The notes beneath the pieces are model-generated. The model searched no databases. It was not told the DNA's origin and saw nothing but the letters and a program-made list of their open reading frames with translations. A DNA stretch of 7,964 nucleotides from Actimicrobium sp047621665 (GTDB lineage: Bacteria > Pseudomonadota > Gammaproteobacteria > Burkholderiales > Burkholderiaceae_D). The stretch covers positions 1 to 7,964 of the forward strand of contig JBLHMB010000108.1 in the NCBI GenBank assembly GCA_047621665.1, given 5' to 3'. Positions 1 through 5,903 of this stretch are shown in pieces. The position numbers and the translations under genes were made by a program. Position 1 is the stretch's first letter, and every line of letters begins with the position of its first letter.

Positions 1-203
1 CCAACACCAGCCTGTTTGCCGAGGGCGTGGCCAGCTATGTGTTCGTCGAAAAAAAGCCCGGCACGTTCGAGAAGCGTCGCGTCAATGTGGCATTGCGTGG
101 TCGCGATACCAGCTATGTCGATACCGGACTGACCAGCGGCGAACGGGTCGTCACCGATGGCGCTTTCCTGCTCAATGCCGAAGGAGCTGGCGATGCTCGC
201 TAA
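1..203 (+). CDS. RND efflux periplasmic adaptor (membrane fusion protein), C-terminal end, 5' partial
   Basis: Frame 3 is open from the window edge to TAA at 201-203 and gives 66 codons. The peptide has the features of the C-terminal membrane-proximal part of an RND adaptor: a beta-rich stretch (YVFVEKK, then RRVNVALRGRD) followed by a TGLTSGERVVTDGAFLLNAE tail, which resembles the 'GL..GE.VV..GAFLL..E' ending common in CzcB/CusB-type adaptors. Such proteins sit in the periplasm and link the inner-membrane permease to an outer-membrane channel. Its last 11 bases overlap the permease gene, which fits an operon and translational coupling. The N-terminal part (lipoyl and hairpin domains, signal sequence) lies outside the window, so the subfamily and metal cannot be read. 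The family call rests on this short tail plus the adjacent permease. Confidence 0.8.
   Translation, partial: NTSLFAEGVASYVFVEKKPGTFEKRRVNVALRGRDTSYVDTGLTSGERVVTDGAFLLNAEGAGDAR
181..186 (+). promoter_or_regulatory. Ribosome binding site of the RND permease gene
   Basis: AAGGAG lies six bases before ATG 193. It supports 193 as the permease start rather than the in-frame upstream ATG at 157, which would add 12 residues without a family-like N-terminus. The site lies inside the adaptor coding sequence. Confidence 0.75.
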
Positions 204-3200
204 GCTGGTCGATTTCGTCCTGGCGCAGCGTGTGTTTGTGCTGATCCTGACGCTGGCACTGACATTATTCGGTTATCGCGCCCTGACCAATTTGCCGATC
301 GAAGCCTTCCCGGACGTGCAGGATGTGCAGGTGCAGATCGTCACGCAATTTCCCGGACAGGCTCCGGAAGAAGTCGAGCGCACCATCACGCTGCCGATCG
401 AACGCGAGATGAGTGGCGTGCCGCATCAGACCCAGCTGCGCTCGGTGACGCTGACCGGATTGTCGGTGGTGACACTGACTTTTGCCGATGGTACCGATGA
501 TTACTTTGCGCGCCAGCAGGTGCTGGAAAAACTCGGCAACGTGACGCTGCCGACGGGCATCCAGCCCAGCCTTGCACCGCTGACCACGGCGGTCGGCGAA
601 ATTTTTCGCTACATCGTCGATGCCCCGCCGGGCATGGATGCCAATGCGGTGCGCGCCTTGCAGGACTGGGTGATCCGGCCCGGCCTGCGTATCGTGCCGG
701 GTGTCGCTGATGTAGTCAGTTTTGGCGGCACGGTCAAGGAATACCAGGTTCAGATCGACCCGGCTGCACTCAAGCGTTACAACGTCACGCTCGACCAGGT
801 CAGTCAGGCACTGACCAACAACAGTGCCAATGTCGGCGGCGGGCTGGTGCGACGCGGCGACGAAGCGCTGGTGGTACGCGGCATCGGCATCATCACGCGC
901 CTTGATGACATCGGCCGCGTGATGGTCAGTGCAAAGAACGGCAACACGGTGCTGGTGTCCGACGTGGCCACGGTCACCACCGGTTTCCGGCCGCGCTCCG
1001 GCGTGGTCGCCTACAACGACAACAACAGCGTGGTCGAAGGTATCGTGCAAATGACCAAGGGCAGCAATGCCGCCAAGGTGGTCGCCGATGTCAAGCTGCG
1101 CATTGCGGCAATCAACGCCAAACTGCCGCAAGGCGTGCGCCTGAAAACCATCTACGACCGCACCGAGCTGATCGATCACACGGTCAGGACCGTGGCCGAA
1201 AATCTGCTGGTCGGCGCGGGTCTGGTGATTGCCATCCTGATGCTGTTTCTCGGTAACTGGCGCGCGGCGCTGATCGTCGCCACCGTCATTCCGCTGTCGC
1301 TGCTGTGTGCCTTCATCATGCTCGATGCGCGCGGCATTCCGGCCAATCTGATCTCGCTGGGCGCGGTCGATTTCGGCATCATCATTGATAGCGCCGTAGT
1401 GCTGGTCGAAGCCTTGATGGTGCGGCTGGCGCTGCAAACTTATGATCCGGCCAGCGGGCTGTCGGCTACTGCGTGGCGCACCCGCACGCTCAAGGAAACC
1501 GTGGTCCAGCTGGGTCATCCGATCCTGTTTGCGAAGGCCATCATCATCCTTGCCTTCATTCCGATTTATACGTTCCAGCGGGTCGAGGGCAAGATCTTTT
1601 CGCCGGTCGCCTTCACGATCAGCTTTGCGATGGTCGGCGCCATTATTCTGACGATGACACTGGTGCCGACGCTGCTGGCCTGGACCATGCAGCGTCATCC
1701 GATGGCCGAAACACACAGCAACTGGATGGCCGCGCTGCAGTCGTGGTACCGGCGCATGCTGGGCGGCGCCCAACAGCGCCGCACGCTGGTGTTCGGCAGC
1801 GCCGCCGCCGCGCTGGTGCTGACCATGGTGCTGGCCCCGATGCTGGGCAGCGAGTTTCTGCCCAAACTGGACGAAGGCAATATCTGGCTGACCATCAGCC
1901 TGCCGAACTCCAGTTCGCTGGAAAAAACCCGCACGATGGAACAGCAGGTACGCGCCATCCTGAGGAGCTACCCGGAAGTCAATAACGTGCTCTCGCACAT
2001 CGGCCGCCCCGACGACGGCACCGATCCGAAAGGCCCGAACAACATGGAAATCCTGGCCGACCTGAAGCCCCATGCGAGCTGGAACTTCAAGGACAAGGAC
2101 GCGCTGGTGGCTGACATGACCGAAAAAATCCATCACCTGCCCGGTCTGCCGACCAATTTTTCGCAAGTCATACAGGACAACGTCGAAGAAGCGCTGTCTG
2201 GTGTGAAAGGCGAAATAGCGATCAAGATTTTTGGTCCGGATCTGGCCATCCTGTCGCAAAAGAGCGAACAGATTGCTGCCATCCTGTCGACTATTCCGGG
2301 TGCGGCCGATGTCGCCGCGGTCAAGATCGGTGGTCAGAGCGAACTCGACATCGTGATGGACCGCGAACGCATGGCCCGGCTCGGCATCAACGTCGCCGAC
2401 GTCAATACGGCGATCCAGACCGCGCTGGCGGGCAATACCGTCAATGCCTATTTTGAAGGCGACCGCCGCTTCGATATCGTGATTCGCTTGCAGGAGAACG
2501 CACGCAACTCGGTCGACGATATCGCCGCGTTACAGATCAGCTTACCGGGTGCGACCGGCACCGTCGCGCTGGGTGATCTGGCACGCATCGATATCCGTCA
2601 GGGACCGGCACGTATCAGCCGTGAAGCCGGCGAGCGCAATGCCTCGATCAAAGCCAATTTACTGGGCCGCGATCAGGGCAGCTTCGTCGCCGAAGCGCAG
2701 CAGAAAGTCGCCGGGCAGGTGCACTTGCCCCCCGGTTATCAGATCAGCTGGGGCGGCCAGTTCGAGAACCAGCAGCGCGCGGTCAAGCGACTTGAAGTGA
2801 TCGTACCGATCACCGGCCTGCTGATTTTTTCATTGCTGTTCTGGGCCTTCAAGTCGGTACCGAAAGCGCTGCTGGTACTGGCCATTGTGCCGTTCGCACT
2901 GATCGGCGGCATAGTCGGACTGGCCCTGGCAGGCCTGCATTTTTCGGTTTCGGCGGCGGTCGGCTTCATTGCCGTGGCCGGTATCTCGGTACAGAACGGC
3001 GTGATCATGGTCGAACAGATTATCGAAAACGGTCAGGCTGGCCAGAACGGACTGACCAGTTCGATCGAAGGCGCTGTCTCGCGCTTGCGTCCGATTCTGA
3101 TGACGGCACTGATGGCGGGTCTGGGTTTGCTACCGGCCGCACTATCGCATGGTATCGGCTCAGAAACCCAGCGGCCGTTTGCAGTCGTCATCGTCGGCGG

Positions 3201-3288
3201 CATTGTCTCGGCCACATTTTTCACGCTGCTGCTCTTGCCGCTGGCCTATGCGTGGTTTTCCAACAAACAAATCAAAAAGGAAATCTGA
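193..3288 (+). CDS. Heavy-metal-type (CzcA/CusA-like) RND efflux permease
   Basis: A complete protein of 1031 residues, normal for the family, starting at ATG 193 behind AAGGAG. It is an inner-membrane, proton-driven pump that works as a trimer with an adaptor and an outer-membrane channel. Visible features are TM1 at about 13-30, then the family motif LPIEAFPD (34-41) and a first large periplasmic loop. TM2-TM3 lie at about 338-380. TM4 carries DFGIIIDSAVVLVE, with acidic residues D393, D399 and E406 spaced as in the proton-relay/metal motif of CzcA. TM7 is at about 530-553, a second periplasmic loop includes DGTDP (608-612), TM8 is at about 869-888, and TM10 carries SVSAAVGFIAV (918-928). 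The DFG-D-E motif favours a heavy-metal pump (HME-RND) over a drug pump (HAE-RND). Ser400 and Ala407 stand where CzcA has Gly and Asn, so the metal is not assigned. It overlaps the adaptor gene by 11 bases and lies one base before the next start. Confidence 0.9.
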   Translation: MLAKLVDFVLAQRVFVLILTLALTLFGYRALTNLPIEAFPDVQDVQVQIVTQFPGQAPEEVERTITLPIEREMSGVPHQTQLRSVTLTGLSVVTLTFADGTDDYFARQQVLEKLGNVTLPTGIQPSLAPLTTAVGEIFRYIVDAPPGMDANAVRALQDWVIRPGLRIVPGVADVVSFGGTVKEYQVQIDPAALKRYNVTLDQVSQALTNNSANVGGGLVRRGDEALVVRGIGIITRLDDIGRVMVSAKNGNTVLVSDVATVTTGFRPRSGVVAYNDNNSVVEGIVQMTKGSNAAKVVADVKLRIAAINAKLPQGVRLKTIYDRTELIDHTVRTVAENLLVGAGLVIAILMLFLGNWRAALIVATVIPLSLLCAFIMLDARGIPANLISLGAVDFGIIIDSAVVLVEALMVRLALQTYDPASGLSATAWRTRTLKETVVQLGHPILFAKAIIILAFIPIYTFQRVEGKIFSPVAFTISFAMVGAIILTMTLVPTLLAWTMQRHPMAETHSNWMAALQSWYRRMLGGAQQRRTLVFGSAAAALVLTMVLAPMLGSEFLPKLDEGNIWLTISLPNSSSLEKTRTMEQQVRAILRSYPEVNNVLSHIGRPDDGTDPKGPNNMEILADLKPHASWNFKDKDALVADMTEKIHHLPGLPTNFSQVIQDNVEEALSGVKGEIAIKIFGPDLAILSQKSEQIAAILSTIPGAADVAAVKIGGQSELDIVMDRERMARLGINVADVNTAIQTALAGNTVNAYFEGDRRFDIVIRLQENARNSVDDIAALQISLPGATGTVALGDLARIDIRQGPARISREAGERNASIKANLLGRDQGSFVAEAQQKVAGQVHLPPGYQISWGGQFENQQRAVKRLEVIVPITGLLIFSLLFWAFKSVPKALLVLAIVPFALIGGIVGLALAGLHFSVSAAVGFIAVAGISVQNGVIMVEQIIENGQAGQNGLTSSIEGAVSRLRPILMTALMAGLGLLPAALSHGIGSETQRPFAVVIVGGIVSATFFTLLLLPLAYAWFSNKQIKKEI
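3277..3281 (+). promoter_or_regulatory. Ribosome binding site before the small ORF
   Basis: AAGGA within an A-rich stretch lies eight bases before ATG 3290, a good spacing. It is 67 bases from the nsrR start, too far to serve nsrR directly. This is the main reason to take the small ORF at 3290 seriously. Confidence 0.5.
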
Positions 3289-3289
3289 T

Positions 3290-3358
3290 ATGAACTTACC
3301 CTCTCTGTATTCAGCAATGCCCTCGCATTCCGTTCGGGGGCACCTATCATGCGCCTGA
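3290..3358 (+). CDS. Possible 22-residue leader peptide between the RND gene and nsrR
   Basis: A short ORF runs from ATG 3290 to TGA 3356-3358, reading MNLPSLYSAM for its first ten residues and ending HLSCA. No family is recognised. It has a good ribosome binding site and begins one base after the RND stop codon, so a terminating ribosome could restart here. Its stop lies inside nsrR: the last ten bases overlap the nsrR start in another frame, an arrangement typical of translational coupling. A ribosome reading it would cross the predicted hairpin that covers the nsrR ribosome binding site. The peptide has no clear signal or membrane segment and may matter only as a translated leader. It could also be a chance ORF, since 22 codons prove little; conservation would decide. 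Confidence 0.4.
   Translation: MNLPSLYSAMPSHSVRGHLSCA
3316..3342 (+). promoter_or_regulatory. Two competing hairpins over the nsrR ribosome binding site
   Basis: Two mutually exclusive stems can be drawn. Stem A pairs AATGC 3316-3320 with GCATT 3325-3329 around a four-base loop. Stem B pairs TGCCCTC 3318-3324 with GGGGGCA 3336-3342 (one T-G wobble) around an 11-base loop. Stem B buries GGGGG 3336-3340, the only plausible Shine-Dalgarno for nsrR, eight bases before its ATG. Stem A, or a ribosome translating the small ORF, would free it. The DNA palindrome of stem A could instead be an operator. Folding was done by eye and no energies were computed. Confidence 0.35.
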
Positions 3359-3813
3359 CCCGCTACTCGGATATCGGACTGCGCGTCCTGATCTACCTCG
3401 CCCGCAGCGATGCACGACAGGGCCCGATAACAATGGCTGAAATCGCCGGTCAATTCGACATCCCGCTGAACCACCTGATCAAAGTAGCCGGCCATCTGGC
3501 ACGGACCGGCTGGGTCGATGCACTACGCGGACGCAATGGCGGCCTGCGTCTGGTCGTCGATACCAAAACACTGCAGGTCGGAACCATTCTGCGTGAACTG
3601 GAAGGCGACGACGAACTGATGGATTGTGAAGGACTGGCCTGCCACTTGCGCAAGGATTGTATTTTGCGTGCGGCACTGAAGATCGGTCAGCAGGCGTTTT
3701 ACACGGCAATGAATACCTATACGCTGTACGATCTGTGCGACGGCAAGATCGGCGAACAGATCGTGCTGATGCACACCAGTTTCCTCAAGCAAGCCACCCG
3801 ACTGCCGGTGTAA
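3349..3813 (+). CDS. nsrR: NsrR-type Rrf2 family nitric-oxide-sensing transcriptional repressor
   Basis: A complete 154-residue protein, the usual Rrf2 length. Residues 1-70 form a winged helix-turn-helix DNA-binding region, with the NsrR-like pattern N41-H-L-I-K and the wing RGRNGGLRL at 60-68. Three cysteines, C93, C98 and C104, have the C-x4-C-x5-C spacing of NsrR, and Asp8, the fourth cluster ligand known in Streptomyces NsrR, is also present. NsrR proteins hold an Fe-S cluster, repress genes for NO detoxification and release DNA when NO attacks the cluster. The start MRLTRYSD fits the family; translation probably uses GGGGG at 3336-3340 and may be coupled to the small ORF. No known NsrR target such as hmp or norB is in view. 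It appears to be the last gene of the efflux operon and ends at a strong terminator. IscR or another Rrf2 regulator is less likely given the cysteine spacing. Confidence 0.87.
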   Translation: MRLTRYSDIGLRVLIYLARSDARQGPITMAEIAGQFDIPLNHLIKVAGHLARTGWVDALRGRNGGLRLVVDTKTLQVGTILRELEGDDELMDCEGLACHLRKDCILRAALKIGQQAFYTAMNTYTLYDLCDGKIGEQIVLMHTSFLKQATRLPV

Positions 3814-3834
3814 GCCAACGCCAACGTGACAGAC

Positions 3835-3870
3835 AAAAAAAATGCTGCCGGCAAGGGCAGCATTTTTTAT
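3835..3870. terminator. Bidirectional rho-independent terminator between nsrR and efp
   Basis: A perfect seven-base stem, TGCTGCC 3843-3849 with GGCAGCA 3856-3862, has a six-base loop. It is preceded by eight A (3835-3842) and followed by six T (3863-3868), so either strand gives a hairpin with a U-tract. It begins 22 bases after the nsrR stop and lies 25 bases past the efp stop, as expected between convergent genes. Confidence 0.93.
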
Positions 3871-3873
3871 GCG

Positions 3874-3901
3874 TACAACTTAGTTGACTACAACTTAGTT
3901 G
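3874..3901. repeat. Tandem 13-base repeat (period 15) containing the efp stop codon
   Basis: TACAACTTAGTTG occurs at 3874-3886 and again at 3889-3901, separated by AC. Each copy is itself near-palindromic (CAACT-T-AGTTG). Together 3876-3886 and 3891-3901 can pair as ten base pairs with one T-T mismatch and an ACTA loop. On the minus strand the efp stop TAA (3897-3895) lies in one copy, and because the period is 15 the other copy supplies a second in-frame TAA (3882-3880). It may back up termination or stabilise the mRNA end. Confidence 0.8.
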
Positions 3902-4470
3902 CGCACGATTTTCTTGTACTCGTTGGTGCGTGTGTCGAGTTCAATCACATCGTCCTGGCTGACAAACAGTGGCACCTGAATCGTGTGCTGGTTGGCTTCA
4001 ATGACGTTTTCGAGACGGGCTTCTTTCAGGACGTTGCCTGATGTATTGCCCTTGACGGCTGGCTCGGCATAAATAATCTGGCGCGCGATCGTGATGGGCA
4101 ATTCAACCGAGATTGCCTTACCTTCGTAAAAGACCGCTTCGCATTCCATGCCGTCTTTCAGGTAGTGCAGTGCATCGCCAAGGTTCTCTTCTTCGATTTC
4201 GTACTGGTTATATTCCTCGTCCATGAAGACGAACAACGGATCAGCAAAGTACGAAAAGGTCACTGGTTTCTTGTCGAGAACAACGACTTCAAACTTGTCG
4301 TCACCGCGGAAAACGTTTTCCATCGGTGCGCCGGTCAGCAGGTTCTTGGTTTTCCATTTGTAGGTGAAGCCGGTACGGCTTGACCCGTTGACATCAGAGC
4401 GAAGCACGATGAAAGGCTTGCTATCCACCATGATGATGTTGCCAACACGAATTTCTTTTGCAGGTTTCAT
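3895..4470 (-). CDS. efp: Translation elongation factor P (Arg32 type)
   Basis: A complete protein of 191 residues, close to the usual 185-190. EF-P binds between the ribosomal P and E sites and rescues ribosomes stalled on polyproline stretches. The order is an N-terminal KOW-like domain (about 1-62), a central OB domain (about 66-128, including FVFMDEEYNQYEIEEENLGDAL) and a C-terminal OB domain ending in QVPLF and DTRTNEY. The modified tip residue is R32 (codon 4377-4375) in NGSSRTGF, the kind of EF-P that EarP rhamnosylates, rather than the lysine modified by EpmA or hydroxylated by EpmC. The loop differs from the SGRN sequence I recall in Neisseria, Pseudomonas and Burkholderia. The C-terminal domain seems to hold about five extra residues before QVPLF. 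No clear Shine-Dalgarno precedes ATG 4470. It follows earP by 17 bases and ends in a repeat before the shared terminator. Confidence 0.96.
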   Translation of the reverse strand: MKPAKEIRVGNIIMVDSKPFIVLRSDVNGSSRTGFTYKWKTKNLLTGAPMENVFRGDDKFEVVVLDKKPVTFSYFADPLFVFMDEEYNQYEIEEENLGDALHYLKDGMECEAVFYEGKAISVELPITIARQIIYAEPAVKGNTSGNVLKEARLENVIEANQHTIQVPLFVSQDDVIELDTRTNEYKKIVRN

Positions 4471-4487
4471 AGGGATGGTCGTAAAAA

Positions 4488-5789
4488 TTAAGTTGTATGA
4501 AAATCATCGGGCGCCACAGGGACACCGGCGCCGTCGGCTCGCGATTCATCGAAAAAACGCTGTCGGGCGACCGCGGATTGTACCTTGTTTTCCCCGGCGG
4601 CAGACCGGACAGCGACGGCAAACTGCAGCAAATTCGCCGTCAGATCGCCGTTAAGTTGCATTTTCTGCAGCCAAGGGGTGGCAGCCTGAGCGATTACCGG
4701 CAGGTCCGCGAACAATCGGGGCCACAGTACCGACCAGTCTTGCGCAGCGGGTGACTCCTCGCTCGTGGCGTTATTCCAGTGCAGTGATGCCGCCGTCAGG
4801 CTGTCGCTTGCTGATGCATAGCGCTGCAGGAACGCGCGGAGTTTGACGTGATGCAGATTCTCGTCTTGCGGATAGATATGCCAGAGAAAGGCCCGGCCAG
4901 CCCACTGGGCCCGCACGAATGAATCCTCGCCACGGACGATATTGAAATCGCAGGCCCACAGCAATTTGTCGTAGTCCTGTTGCGCCACAAACGGCAAGAC
5001 ACGTAACGTCAGCGCACCGCGTGTGCCAACCACTCCGGGTAGCGCCCGCTCCCCCAGAAACACTTCCACCGCATCGACCGCCACGCCTTCTGGAATCAGA
5101 CAAGTGATCGGTGCATCGTGCTGCTGCCATGCCGCGAACAAGGCCGTCACCGGCGCATGCGGATAACAAAATAGTGACGTCTTGAGTGCCGCCATTTCCG
5201 TCGCCGTCACGCCTAGCGTGGCAAGGAAATTTCTGCTGATCTCCGGATCATTCTGAAATTGCCGACGCTGTTGCTGCAATCCGGCTTCGTGCAGCAGACC
5301 GCCGGTTTGCGCGGTAAATCCCGGGAAAAAGAAATGCTTGATCAGTGGCAGACGCGGATGCGGCGATGGCAAGGTGTGGCAACCTTCGACCCATTTTTCT
5401 GCACTGAGCCCTTCAAGATTGAGCCAGACCGGACGCGGTTCGCACTGTGCCATCGCAGCGACATAACCGGGCGGCAGTTCGCAGCCAAAAAATTCGATGA
5501 CAATATCGGCGACATCGCACGGTGTGAACAGTCCACCCTGATCGCGCCAGTGCTGCACGGTCACGCCAGCGACCTGCTGCACATCAGCGTCCAGTTGTAT
5601 AGCCGGACAGAGACGCTTGAAGCTGGTCAGATCATCGACCCACAAGGTGACGGCGATGCCGTGTTCCTGCTGCAGTTGCCTGGCCAGACGCCAGCAAATA
5701 CCGATGTCGCCGAAGTTGTCGACGACTTTGCAAAACAGGGCGAGCGAGTGTGGCGATGGCATGGCGAGGTTCATGAGGGACGGTGGCAT
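4488..5789 (-). CDS. earP: EF-P arginine rhamnosyltransferase EarP
   Basis: EarP transfers rhamnose from dTDP-rhamnose to Arg32 of EF-P in the cytoplasm, activating it for polyproline synthesis. The 433-residue protein shows the family's N-terminal motif FCKVVDNFGDIGICWRLARQ (19-38) with the two key aspartates D24 and D28. It also has NLEGLSAEKWVEGCH (124-138 region) and the nucleotide-sugar site RGEDSFVRAQWAGR (286-299), followed by FLWHIYPQDE (301-310). E288 and D289 lie in the region where catalytic or binding acidic residues were mapped in known EarP proteins. It lies 17 bases before efp, the classic pairing. The family is usually about 370-390 residues; this one has a longer tail after about residue 390 with no recognisable domain. 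The start is unsure: ATG 5789 is used here, but ATG 5762 (ten codons in) gives an N-terminus closer to known homologues. None of the candidates has a clear ribosome binding site. Confidence 0.93.
   Translation of the reverse strand: MPPSLMNLAMPSPHSLALFCKVVDNFGDIGICWRLARQLQQEHGIAVTLWVDDLTSFKRLCPAIQLDADVQQVAGVTVQHWRDQGGLFTPCDVADIVIEFFGCELPPGYVAAMAQCEPRPVWLNLEGLSAEKWVEGCHTLPSPHPRLPLIKHFFFPGFTAQTGGLLHEAGLQQQRRQFQNDPEISRNFLATLGVTATEMAALKTSLFCYPHAPVTALFAAWQQHDAPITCLIPEGVAVDAVEVFLGERALPGVVGTRGALTLRVLPFVAQQDYDKLLWACDFNIVRGEDSFVRAQWAGRAFLWHIYPQDENLHHVKLRAFLQRYASASDSLTAASLHWNNATSEESPAAQDWSVLWPRLFADLPVIAQAATPWLQKMQLNGDLTANLLQFAVAVRSAAGENKVQSAVARQRFFDESRADGAGVPVAPDDFHTT
4577..4582 (-). promoter_or_regulatory. 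Possible -10 element for efp inside the end of earP
   Basis: On the minus strand TACAAT lies 107 bases before the efp start and within the variable tail of earP. No good -35 hexamer stands 16-18 bases upstream. An internal promoter would let efp be expressed more strongly than earP, which is reasonable for an abundant factor, but the sequence support is weak. Confidence 0.22.
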
Positions 5790-5903
5790 TTCAGTGCAGT
5801 GTCGGAATCGGAATCAAGAGCGGCGCCAAAATACGGTACCCGCTGCGCACATTATGCCTGTGCGACGGCTTATACTCCCGCCTCGCTCAACAAGGAAACT
5901 GCC
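5790..5903. promoter_or_regulatory. Divergent spacer between earP and the methyltransferase gene, candidate promoters
   Basis: This 114-base spacer must hold signals for both directions. On the + strand TATACT at 5871-5876 is a fair -10, with transcription expected to begin near 5883, but no TTGACA-like -35 is seen. On the - strand CATAAT (plus coordinates 5851-5856) could be a -10 for earP about 60 bases before its start, again without a convincing -35. The two would be only 14 bases apart. No operator palindrome or riboswitch is evident. Confidence 0.3.
5892..5897 (+). promoter_or_regulatory. Ribosome binding site of the methyltransferase gene
   Basis: AAGGAA lies six bases before ATG 5904. 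It fixes this start and shows that the long open frame reaching back to 5259 is only the shadow of earP. Confidence 0.8.

Noticed and set aside
157..192. ATG 157 as the RND permease start
   Set aside because: It adds 12 residues (starting MALSCSMPKEL) not expected in the family and lacks a ribosome binding site; ATG 193 follows AAGGAG.
1473..1985. Plus-strand 170-codon frame inside the RND gene
   Set aside because: It is out of frame within conserved transmembrane coding sequence and has no recognisable protein features.
265..2259. A 664-codon open frame on the minus strand opposite the RND gene
   Set aside because: It is fully antisense to a well-supported permease, is rich in His, Gln, Asp and Arg with no domain, and has the look of a shadow caused by GC-rich codon use.
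3316..3329. AATGC-CCTC-GCATT as an NsrR operator for autoregulation
   Set aside because: The half-sites contain ATGC/GCAT as in NsrR sites, but the four-base spacing does not fit the known longer palindrome, and it lies inside the transcribed leader; kept only as a hairpin.
4771..5169. Minus-strand 132-codon ORF and other short frames inside earP
   Set aside because: They overlap earP on the same strand in another frame, have no domain and no ribosome binding site.
5259..5903. Upstream extension of the methyltransferase frame to ATG 5259, giving 496 residues
   Set aside because: The added part runs antisense through earP and resembles no domain, while ATG 5904 has a good ribosome binding site and a family-like N-terminus.
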